Positions 8,235-15,718 of a DNA stretch of 46,807 bases are shown piece by piece. The notes under the pieces are model-generated. The model made no database searches, was not told where the DNA came from, and saw only the letters and a program-made list of their open reading frames with translations. Each line of letters begins with the position of its first letter. Position 1 is the stretch's first letter. A program made the position numbers and the translations under genes. The stretch spans positions 1-46,807 of the forward strand of contig NZ_JAAXKY010000042.1 in assembly GCF_012911925.1 (NCBI RefSeq), given 5' to 3'. The DNA comes from Pseudonocardia xinjiangensis (GTDB lineage: Bacteria; Actinomycetota; Actinomycetes; Mycobacteriales; Pseudonocardiaceae).

Positions 8235-9601
8235 GCCGGAAGACGTTCCCGGGGTCGTAGGCGCGCTTGACGGTTCGCAGCCGCTGGTAGGTCTGCGCGG
8301 TGTAGGCGCACTCGGCGCCGTCCGCTCCGCTCATGAAGTTGAGGTACCTCCGTCCGGTGCTCCACGGCCGGAGGCGGGTGATGAGCCGGTCCAGCTGCGC
8401 GATCGCGGGCGCGGTGGCCTCGGCGGGCCCGATGGCGGCGCCCCACACGCTCACGCCGGCGTCCCGGGCGTCGACAGCGCTGGGCACCGCAGCGGGGCGC
8501 GCCAGCGCAGCACCGAGGTGACGCACCTCCAGCACCGTGAGCCCGCGAGCCGGGGCCGCCGAACGCCACGAGCGCGTCGACGACCTCGTCGGTGAGCCCG
8601 GTGAGCAGCGCGTTGCGCATCCGGAGGGGCACCGGGTCGACCGGATCCTGGTGCACCGAGGCGAAGGCGCGGTAGGGCGTCGGCATGACGGTGTCGATGA
8701 TCGTGGGTGCCAGGGCGCGCAGCGGCGCCACCAGCCGTTCGCCCTCGACGGCCGGCCCGAGGAAGCACACGCGGACGTGGACGGCCAGCCGGCCGCGCAG
8801 CGGCGCGGGGACCTCGGGTGACGGCGGGAGCCGCAGGAGCGCCACCGAGGAGCTGAGCTCGTCCGGCGCCGTCGTGATCCACTCCCGGTACGCGCGCAGG
8901 ACCGCCTCGGTGTGCTCGCCCGCGTAGAACAGGCCGCCGCCGAAGTAGGTGCTGACCGGGAACAGGTCGATCTCCATCGCGGTCACGACCCCGAAGTTGC
9001 CCTTGGCCCCCCGCACGGCCCAGAACAGCTCCGGCTCGGCGGTCGCGGTGACCCGGCGCAGCTCCCCGTCGGCCGTCACGATCTCGATCGCCCGCACGTG
9101 GTCGGCGGCCCATCCGTAGGTGCGCCCCAGCGTCGGGCTGAGCCCGCCGCCGAGGACGTACCCCGTGACGCCGACCTTGGCGGACGAGCCGTTCAGGGGT
9201 GCGAGTCCGGCCGGAGCCGCCGCATCGACCACCTGCTGCCAGACCGCGCCCGCCCCGGTCCGCGCCGTGCGGGCGGCGACGTCGATCTCCACGGCGTCCA
9301 TCCGGCTCGTGGTGATGAGCACCGCGCCCTGCACCGGCTCGAACGGCTGGTGCCCCGTGCACACCACGGCGACGGGCAGCCCGTGCTGCACCGCGAACCG
9401 GACGGCCGCCTGCACGTCCTGCGGGCCGGTCGCGCCGACGACCACCGCGGGACGGTGGACCACCAGCAGGTTGAACCCCGCGCACTCGGCGGCGAACTCG
9501 TCGGTCCCGGGCAGCAGAACCGGGCCGTCGACCGCGCTCTCCAGCGCGGTGACCGCGTCCCCCGAGGGAGTCTCCTGCCGGACGGCCGGTGCGGTATCCA
9601 C
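8206..9601 (-). pseudogene. FAD-linked oxidoreductase (PCMH + BBE domains), frameshifted
   Basis: An N-terminal FAD_binding_4 domain is clear: RPAVVVGATGPQDVQAAVRF, GYVLGGGLSPTLGRTYG and FWAVRGAKGNFGVVTAMEI. The reading frame breaks near 8547: after VAFGGPGSR the next frame continues LTVLEVRHLGAAL down to a BBE-type end (YDPGNVFRLNNHNIPPA), stopping at 8206. Removing one G from the GGG at about 8547-8549 restores a continuous protein. Start GTG 9599-9601 is preceded by GAGAGGGGAG. It would oxidise an alcohol, sugar or secondary metabolite with flavin and oxygen. Its 3' end overlaps the 3' end of the frameshifted regulator by 29 bp. Confidence 0.8.
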
Positions 9602-9896
9602 GGGTCTCCCCTCTCACCGGGGTGGGCGTCTCCAGGTGAGCACGCTCGCATCGACCTCGCGTCGACACCGCGTCGACCGGTCGGCCGTCGGCGGCGGAGT
9701 CGTGATGATTGGCACAGCCGGCCGCCCATCCGCGGTCCCCACCAGCGACGTCGTCGGCGCGGAGCTCCCCTCGACCGCCCGGATCGGCCCGCGGTGAACG
9801 GGGGCCACCACCCGGCGCGTAGTGCCCGGAGAGGCCGGTCGGTGGCGCGTGACGTCAGCCGGACGGTCCGATCACGTGAGCGGGAGGACACATCGG
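9602..9896. other. Divergent intergenic region
   Basis: This 295-bp stretch separates the minus-strand FAD oxidoreductase gene from the plus-strand SARP gene. Apart from the ribosome binding sites at each end (GAGAGGGGAG for the oxidoreductase, GGGAGGA at 9881-9887 for the SARP gene) I see no RNA gene, clear promoter boxes or significant palindrome. Confidence 0.5.
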
Positions 9897-11690
9897 GTGG
9901 ACCCAGCACTGAGATTCGCGCTGCTCGGTCAGGTGCGGGCGTGGCGGGACGGTGTGGAGCTCGACCTCGGGTCGCGCCAGCAGCGGGCCATGCTCGCGGT
10001 GCTGCTCCTGCGGGAGGGACGGCCGGTGCCGGTCGAGGAGGTCGCGCACGAGCTGTGGGGCACGGACGTCCCGAGGGGCGCCGCGGGCACCGTCCGCACC
10101 TACGCCTACCGGCTGCGCCGGATTCTGGGCGGCGGCAGTCTCGGGCCCATCACCTCGGCGGGAGGCGGCTACACGCTGCCGGTGGACCCGCTCGCCGTCG
10201 ACGTCGGTCTCTTCCGGCACCACCTCCATGCGGCGCGGGCGGCCTGGCGGGGCGGTGACCTGTCGGCCGCCGCGGCAGGCTTGCGTGCCGGTCTGGCGCT
10301 GTGGCAGGGCGCGCCGCTCAGCGGTGCCGTCGGCCCGGGTTTCGACGCCCATCGCGTGCGGCTGGAGCAGATGCGCTCGGCCGCGGTGGTGGACGAGCTC
10401 GCCGTGTCCATCGAGCTGGGCTGTCACGTCGAGGCGGCGTCCGAGCTGTCGGCGCTGGTGTCGCGGCATCCGCTGCGCGAACGGCTGTGGGAGCTGCTGA
10501 TCCTCGCGCTGCACCGCTCGGGGCGACGGGCCGAGGCGCTGGAGGCCTACCGGGACGTCCGGCGGCTGCTGCAGGACGAGCTCGGCCTCGAGCCGGGCAC
10601 CGGCCTGCGCGAGCTGCACGCCCGGATCCTCGCCGACGACGCCCCGGCCACCACCGCTGCCGCACGTGCCGCGGGCCCGGTGTACGCGCCGACACCCGCC
10701 CAGCTACCCGCCGACTCGGCGGACTTCGTGGGCAGGTCCGGCGAGATCACGTGGATCACCGAGCGCCTGCTGTGTCCGGACGGCCCCGCACTCGTCGGCA
10801 TCACCGGCTTCACCGGCATGGGGAAGACCGCGCTCGCCACCCACGTCGCGCAGGCCGTCCGCCGGCACTTCCCGGACGGTCAGCTGTTCGCGAGGCTGAG
10901 CCTGCCGGGACAGCCGCCCGTCGACCCGGGAGAGATCCTCGGGGGGTTCCTCGCGGCGTTCGGGATCAGCCGCGACCGGCTGCCGGCCACGACGTGCGAG
11001 CGCAGCGCGCTGTGGCGCACGCTGCTCACCGAGCGCCGGATCCTGGTGGTCCTCGACGACGCCGACAGCAGCGAGCAGGTGCTGCCGCTGCTGCCGGCGG
11101 CGCCGTCCTCCGCGGTGATCGTCACGAGCTGGCGGCGCATGATGGATCTGCCGGGGCTGCGCTCCGTGGCGGTGGGCCCGCTCGGCACCGGGGACGCGCT
11201 GACGCTCCTGGGGCGGCTCGCGGGGCACGAGCGCGTGCGCGCCGAGCCCGCGGCCGCGCACCGGATCGTCGCGGAGTGCTCCGCGCAGCCCCTCGCCGTG
11301 CGGGTCGCGGCCGCCCGGCTGCTGGCGCGGCCGCGGGAGACCGTGCGCGAGGTGCACCAGCAGATCCGCGACGACTTCGCGTCCCCGGTCGTGCTCGACG
11401 AGGACTGCCGGGCCGCGCAGCTGCGGTTCACGTGGGCGATGAGCAGGCTCGCCCCCGAGCTCGCCGCGGCCTGCGACCGGGTCGCGCTGTGCGACCGCGA
11501 GCTGCTGGACATCCCCGCGGCGGCCCCCCTGCTCGGGGTGGGGGACGGGGAGGCCCGCCGGCTGCTGGAAGGGCTGGTCGGGGTGCACGTCCTGGAGGCG
11601 GTCGGCGGCGGGCGCTACCGGTTCCTCAGGATCGCCCGGGCCCAGGCCCGGCGCCACGCCGTGCGGGCCGCGACCGTGGCGGCGGTCTGA
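9897..11690 (+). CDS. SARP-type regulator with BTAD and NB-ARC-like ATPase domain
   Basis: A 597-residue AfsR/DnrI-class activator. The N-terminal OmpR-like winged helix (about 1-95) has the usual LGSRQQRAMLAVLLL helix and VRTYAYRLRRIL recognition region. The bacterial transcriptional activation domain follows (about 100-245; LWELLILALHRSGRRAEALEAYRD). A P-loop ATPase comes next with Walker A GFTGMGKTAL (about 304-313) and Walker B ILVVLDDAD (about 382-390). No long TPR region follows, so it is shorter than full AfsR. I chose GTG 9897 because GGGAGGA precedes it and the winged helix begins at once; upstream in-frame starts cannot be excluded. Such proteins usually activate secondary-metabolite genes, but no cluster is visible beside it. 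Confidence 0.85.
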   Translation: MDPALRFALLGQVRAWRDGVELDLGSRQQRAMLAVLLLREGRPVPVEEVAHELWGTDVPRGAAGTVRTYAYRLRRILGGGSLGPITSAGGGYTLPVDPLAVDVGLFRHHLHAARAAWRGGDLSAAAAGLRAGLALWQGAPLSGAVGPGFDAHRVRLEQMRSAAVVDELAVSIELGCHVEAASELSALVSRHPLRERLWELLILALHRSGRRAEALEAYRDVRRLLQDELGLEPGTGLRELHARILADDAPATTAAARAAGPVYAPTPAQLPADSADFVGRSGEITWITERLLCPDGPALVGITGFTGMGKTALATHVAQAVRRHFPDGQLFARLSLPGQPPVDPGEILGGFLAAFGISRDRLPATTCERSALWRTLLTERRILVVLDDADSSEQVLPLLPAAPSSAVIVTSWRRMMDLPGLRSVAVGPLGTGDALTLLGRLAGHERVRAEPAAAHRIVAECSAQPLAVRVAAARLLARPRETVREVHQQIRDDFASPVVLDEDCRAAQLRFTWAMSRLAPELAAACDRVALCDRELLDIPAAAPLLGVGDGEARRLLEGLVGVHVLEAVGGGRYRFLRIARAQARRHAVRAATVAAV

Positions 11691-11720
11691 GCGGCCACGG
11701 TGTGAGCGGCCCGGTCGCGC

Positions 11721-12539
11721 TCACCGGGCCGGGGTCCGGCCGAACCGCGCGGACAGCTCGCCGGTGAGGGCGGGCCAGACGACCGGGTCGTGGCCGGGGA
11801 CCAGCGGGTAGCCACGCTCGGCCGCGATGGCCTTCAGCCTGCGGACCTGCTCGATGCACTCCTCCGGTGTCGCGTCGACGCGCCCGCCGATCGAGACCTC
11901 CTGCTCGATGTTCTCGGTGAGGTCGGCGGCGTCGAACGCGAAGACGAAACCGCCGCCCCCGACGCTCTCGTCCAGGTCCACGACGAAGCTCTGATGGCCC
12001 GGGGTGTGCCCGGCGGTCAGCACCGCGGTGACGCCCGGAGCGATCTCCACGTCACCGTCGGCCAGGTGCCAGTCGTGGGCCGGGTCGTCGTAGTCGACCC
12101 GGCACATCGCGTGCCGCTCGGCCTCCGCGGTGAGCCCGAACTCGAGCTCGCGCCGCTGGCAGTGCACAGGCACCCCGGTGAAGTGCCGCAGACCGCCCGC
12201 GTGGTCGACGTGCAGGTGGCTGAGCCCGACCGCGCGCACCTCCGAGATCTCGATGCCCGCGTGGGCGAGCGCCTCCTCCAGCGGCTCCCCCGGCCCCGGG
12301 AGGATCGCCCGGTAGGTGGGGCGGCCGTGGAAGCGCCTGCGCAGCGCGGCGTCGTGCAGGAGCGCGGTGTTGAAGCCGGTGTCGAGCAGCAGCCAGCCGC
12401 CGTCGGCGTGCAGCAGGATCCCGGGGACGGGCTCGCGCATCCGCTCCTGTGACGGAGCCCCCTCGATCGACACCGCTCGGGGCAGGTCCTCCCAGCCGAG
12501 GGTGAGCAGGACGATCTCGCGGATTCCCGTTCGTGACAT
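11721..12539 (-). CDS. MBL-fold hydrolase, N-acyl homoserine lactonase-like
   Basis: A 272-residue metallo-beta-lactamase-fold enzyme. The dinuclear zinc site is complete: H108-x-H110-x-D112-H113 (SHLHVDHAGG), His178 in AGHTPGH, Asp203 in FAFDAAD, and His in the C-terminal GHDP. The order and spacing match the quorum-quenching lactonase (AttM/AiiA) group, which opens acyl-homoserine lactone rings, though many members hydrolyse other lactones. No signal peptide. ATG 12537-12539 is preceded by GAGGAGAG. It lies just downstream, on the same strand, of decayed transporter remnants and is convergent with the SARP gene. Confidence 0.85.
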   Translation of the reverse strand: MSRTGIREIVLLTLGWEDLPRAVSIEGAPSQERMREPVPGILLHADGGWLLLDTGFNTALLHDAALRRRFHGRPTYRAILPGPGEPLEEALAHAGIEISEVRAVGLSHLHVDHAGGLRHFTGVPVHCQRRELEFGLTAEAERHAMCRVDYDDPAHDWHLADGDVEIAPGVTAVLTAGHTPGHQSFVVDLDESVGGGGFVFAFDAADLTENIEQEVSIGGRVDATPEECIEQVRRLKAIAAERGYPLVPGHDPVVWPALTGELSARFGRTPAR

Positions 12540-12565
12540 GGGTGTCTCTCCTCTCGTCCCGCAGG

Positions 12566-13024
12566 TCAGGCCGACAGGTCGGCGATCCGCAGGCTCATGG
12601 GCGCCGCGATGTCATGGGCCTGCTCCACCCCCTTGAGCCAGGTCTGGGTGACCATGAAGTCCTTGCGGTAGGCGACGTTGGTCCAGCAGCCGGTGGCGCT
12701 GGCCATCTCCCCGATCTTCGCGAACGCGGCGGGGTCGCCCGACTGCAGGGCGCCGGGCAGTGCCGCTGTGATGGCCGGATCCGAGCAGCCGAGGTAGTTC
12801 AGGCCCCCGTCGGTCCCGTATGAACAGGCCGGCGTTCGGGTTGATGTAGACCTGCTCGGTGGTGTCCGCTGCGTCGCCCGAGGACAGGAAGATCGTGCGC
12901 CCCGCCAGGGTGAGACCCGACGTCACAGGTGTTTCGGCACGATCGCCACGCACTCGCCCGCGTGCACGTCCAGGGTGACCCGGCGCAGCGCGGCGAGCCG
13001 CGCCGCCCGGATCCGGAAGGTCAC
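12566..13024 (-). pseudogene. Relics of a peptide-type ABC transporter (ATPase start, binding-protein end)
   Basis: Reading the minus strand from 13024, a frame gives VTFRIRAARLAALRRVTLDV followed by HAGECVAIV, the beginning of a Dpp/Opp-type ATPase, but breaks off just before Walker A and stops at 12923. At once another frame gives TSGLTLAGRTIFLSSGDAAD, then INPNAGLFIRD; after a 2-nt frameshift near 12828 it continues DGGLNYLGCSDPAI and ends SLRIADLSA with TGA at 12566-12568. The latter matches the C-terminus of a family-5 solute-binding protein. Permease genes and most of both proteins are missing. This is a deletion scar of an old transporter operon. Confidence 0.7.
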
Positions 13025-13162
13025 CCTGTTCGGGCTCAGTTCGCGGGATCCGGCCGGGCGGGCAAGGGTACTGCCCCCACGGCTGTCCGTGCGGTCGTAC
13101 ACCGGCGGTCCGTGGTGACCGACGATGTCCTGGAGGCAACCGGTGAGGGGCCTGGGAGCGAG

Positions 13163-14029
13163 ATGCGGGCGAACAACCGGCCGCCGGAACGGGCCGAGCA
13201 GCTGGAGCCGGCCCGCGCCCGGCGCTCCGGCCCACCCCGGGCCGCTCCCTCGCCGCCGGTCCGAGGGCCGGACGCGATCCTGATGCTGCAGCGCGCGGTG
13301 GGGAACCGCGCGGTGGCCGACCTGCTCACGGGCGGTGCGACGACACAGCAGAGCACCGCGGTGCAGCGCGTACCCACGCTGCGGCCCGAACACGCCCGCG
13401 TCCGGGCCCATGCGGTGGAGCAGCAGCGGATCTGGAGCGTCCTCTTCGGCACCGCCGACCCGTATCGCGGCGCGAGCAGCGTGCTGGTGGAGCTCGGTCC
13501 CGGGATCGACACTCCCGGCGTGTACGGCTCCACTCCCGGGCCCCGCGAGAACAGGGCCGTCAACGACCTGAACGCCGCAGGCTCGGCCGCGGCAGACGCG
13601 CTGACCGGCCGGGCCGGGACGCGCTTCATCAAGGGGCACCTGCTGAACTCCAACCTCGGCGGCCCGGGGGTGAGCGCGAACCTCACGCCGATGACGCTGC
13701 AGGCCAACGCGCAGTACCACGTGCACGTCGAGCGTCCGGTGAAGATCGCGCTGACCCAGGCCCGGCGGCACGCCGAGTTCTACGAGCGGGACGCCGAGCA
13801 CTGGCTCGGCGTGGAGTTCACCGCGAACGTGAGAGGGCAGAAGTTCCCGCACGGGTCCGCCGCGGAGCGGGCCGTCGCCGACCACATCGACGTCTTCGCG
13901 AACTGGATCACGAAGCCGAAGCACGGCGGGGAGACCGACTTCCTCTCCCCGGCCGAGCGGGACCAGCTCGGGCTTCCCGACCTGCCGAACGGCCGCTTCG
14001 ATCCCATCACCGGCGGACCACTGTCCTGA
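13163..14029 (+). CDS. Putative His-Me finger nuclease with N-terminal LQxxVGNxAV motif
   Basis: A 288-residue protein. ATG 13163 follows GGGAGCGAG; a longer frame upstream runs over transporter relics and is not believed. The N-terminus is basic and Pro-rich, then residues 39-55 read ILMLQRAVGNRAVADLL, followed by a VQR at 68-70. This segment is shared with the protein at 38914-40449. The C-terminal half has K-G-H159-L-L-N and then N173-L-T-P-M with N182 and E190 in NLTPMTLQANAQYHVHVE. The spacing N-[LI]-T-P-x5-N-x6-[VL]-E equals that of Serratia-type DNA/RNA non-specific endonucleases, with His159 as the general base and Asn182 as the metal ligand. No signal peptide. I infer a toxin-like nuclease; no immunity gene is evident next to it. 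Confidence 0.7.
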   Translation: MRANNRPPERAEQLEPARARRSGPPRAAPSPPVRGPDAILMLQRAVGNRAVADLLTGGATTQQSTAVQRVPTLRPEHARVRAHAVEQQRIWSVLFGTADPYRGASSVLVELGPGIDTPGVYGSTPGPRENRAVNDLNAAGSAAADALTGRAGTRFIKGHLLNSNLGGPGVSANLTPMTLQANAQYHVHVERPVKIALTQARRHAEFYERDAEHWLGVEFTANVRGQKFPHGSAAERAVADHIDVFANWITKPKHGGETDFLSPAERDQLGLPDLPNGRFDPITGGPLS

Positions 14030-14247
14030 GCCGGGGTCGACCCGGTCCCGGGGCACCACCTCGCACGCGTGCCTCCCGGCCGCCGGTGGTGACGATCGGG
14101 TAACGGGGGATCCACTCCACCGGCGTCTCCCGGAGGCCCGCCACGGGGCGCGGACGGTCCTCGGGCGTGTCGCAACCGAATCATCCATTCGGCGGCCGAA
14201 CACACCATTAGGTACAAATCACTCACCCTGTGTGACCGTTCGTCGAT

Positions 14248-15144
14248 TCACTCTCCGTGATCGGCTTTAGGGTGGCGCCGACGCCTCCGGTTCATCCCCT
14301 TCTTCCGGGTCCGGAGGGCGACCGCAACGATCACCGCGGCCGTCCCCACGGCCTCCAGCACGCCCGGGACCTGCCGTAACGCGATCAGCCCGACCACTGT
14401 GGCAGTGACGGGGAGCAATGCCAACAAGATCGCGAAACGAGCCCGGCCGACCTTCCGCAGCACGATCTGGTCCAGAACGTACGGAACCGCGCTGGACAGC
14501 ACCCCCAGCCCGAGCCCGAGCGCCAGAACCGCGGGGTCGGCCAGCGCGGCCGCCACCGAGGGACCGCCGGCGACCAGGAGCGGCGACAGCACCACCGAGG
14601 CCACCACGAACCCCACCGCAAGATCGTCCAGACCGTTGCCCGCCGTCGCCAGCCGCTTCCCGAGCAGGATGTAGACCGCCCACAGCGCCGCGGCCGCGAG
14701 CGCCCACAACATCCCTGTCCGACTGCCTGACCAGCGCACATCCACGATGAGCAGCACACCGACCGCGGCCAGCACCACCGCGCAGACGTCACGCGGCCTG
14801 CGGGATGCCACCGCAGCCACCACCACCGGCCCGCAGAACTCCACCGCCACCGCCGTGCCGAGCGGGATCCGGGCGATGGCCTCGTAGAAGGCGACATTCA
14901 TCAGGGCCGTGGCCAGCCCGAATGCCACGGCCTGCCCGAACCGGGGCCCCCGCCACGCACTGCGGGCGGGACGGCGCCAGGCGAGGAGCACAGCGGCGGC
15001 GCCCACCATGCGTAACACCGCCACTGCTGACGGCGACAATCGGGCGAAGAGCTCGACAGCGAGGGCTGCGCCGACATACATCGAGGTGGAGCCCGCGACG
15101 AACAGGACAGGGGCCGGAACCCGGTCTCGCACCCTGGCCGTCAT
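14248..15144 (-). CDS. EamA/DMT-superfamily exporter (RhtA-like)
   Basis: A 298-residue integral membrane protein with about ten hydrophobic helices in two EamA repeats. Characteristic stretches include the first-repeat end FYEAIARIPLGTAVAVEFCGPV and the second-repeat end LPVTATVVGLIALRQVPGVLEAVG. The tail is strongly basic (RTRKKGMNRRRRRH). Family members such as RhtA export threonine, homoserine and other metabolites; the substrate here is unknown. I place the start at ATG 15142-15144 because TACGCT lies 7 nt upstream with TTAACA 16 bp before it, a leaderless promoter; GTG 15162 would add six residues but falls within that promoter. Confidence 0.85.
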   Translation of the reverse strand: MTARVRDRVPAPVLFVAGSTSMYVGAALAVELFARLSPSAVAVLRMVGAAAVLLAWRRPARSAWRGPRFGQAVAFGLATALMNVAFYEAIARIPLGTAVAVEFCGPVVVAAVASRRPRDVCAVVLAAVGVLLIVDVRWSGSRTGMLWALAAAALWAVYILLGKRLATAGNGLDDLAVGFVVASVVLSPLLVAGGPSVAAALADPAVLALGLGLGVLSSAVPYVLDQIVLRKVGRARFAILLALLPVTATVVGLIALRQVPGVLEAVGTAAVIVAVALRTRKKGMNRRRRRHPKADHGE

Positions 15145-15180
15145 GTTGCAGAGCGTAGTCACCCCGCCGAGACTGTTAAC
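15145..15180 (-). promoter_or_regulatory. Leaderless promoter of the EamA exporter
   Basis: On the minus strand TTAACA and TACGCT are separated by 16 bp, and the A of ATG 15144 lies 7 nt after the -10 box. Transcription would therefore start at or beside the start codon. Confidence 0.5.
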
Positions 15181-15432
15181 ACAAGCCGTCTTGCGGTGTC
15201 ACGGCGGGCGTCGCATCATTCACTCCAAGTCAACTGAATCTGCGATTGTCACCGGGATCACCACCGCAAGGACCAGTCCACCGACCACACTCGGTCACGT
15301 GACGGTTGTTGCGGCCCGATCTGGGAACACGTGCAGGGTTCTGTACGTCTGAGAGTGTGGACGCACCGCGCAAGCGGTCGTCGCAGCAAGCGGTGCCGGA
15401 GCTATCCGGCGCCGAGACGGAGGGAGACCGCT

Positions 15433-15618
15433 ATGCAGCCAGGAACCCTGACCCGGCCCGAGTTGACCGCCGCTGACCGCTGTGACAGGTGCGGAGCGGC
15501 CGCGAAGGTTCGTGCCGTGTTGCCGTCGGGCGGCGAGTTGCTGTTCTGCGGTCACCACGCACGGGCTCACGCAGACAAGCTCCGCGAAATGGAGATCGAC
15601 GTGCAGTCGGGCAGTTGA
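15433..15618 (+). CDS. DUF7455 small zinc-ribbon-like protein
   Basis: A 61-residue protein beginning at ATG 15433 behind GGAGGGAGA. It contains C-D-R-C (residues 17-20) and C-G-H-H (39-42), which together make a likely zinc site, within the family pattern LTAADRCDRCGA ... VLPSGGELLFCGHHA. The family is conserved in actinobacteria and its function is not established to my knowledge. The gene stands alone; two strong hairpins follow it and separate it from the convergent helicase gene. Confidence 0.85.
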   Translation: MQPGTLTRPELTAADRCDRCGAAAKVRAVLPSGGELLFCGHHARAHADKLREMEIDVQSGS

Positions 15619-15620
15619 CC

Positions 15621-15691
15621 GGGGCCGGCGCAGCCGGCCCCTACCCCAACCGGACCCATCGCGGGGCGGAGACCATCGGTCTCCGCCCCGC
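15621..15691. terminator. Two terminator-like hairpins between convergent genes
   Basis: The first hairpin pairs GGGGCCGGC (15621-15629) with its complement at 15633-15641 over a 3-nt loop. The second pairs a 14-bp perfect arm (15661-15674) with 15678-15691 over a 3-nt loop. They lie between the stop of the DUF7455 gene (15618) and the stop of the helicase gene (15719), so they can serve both strands. T-tracts are short, as usual at this GC content. Confidence 0.75.
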
Positions 15692-15718
15692 TGTCATGTC
15701 CGGCCCTCTCAGAGCTCG

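Noticed and set aside
9897..12539. A biosynthetic gene cluster under the SARP regulator
   Set aside because: The neighbours are a frameshifted oxidoreductase, a lactonase-like hydrolase and relics; no PKS, NRPS or other core biosynthetic gene is present.
12929..13162. N-terminal extension of the nuclease-like protein
   Set aside because: The sequence is antisense to ABC ATPase relic sequence and has no RBS; ATG 13163 has one and gives an N-terminus like that of the related protein at 38914.
15323..15340. GGGAAC ... GGTT resembling a SigR promoter before the DUF7455 gene
   Set aside because: The spacing is only about 8-9 bp, far from the required 18.
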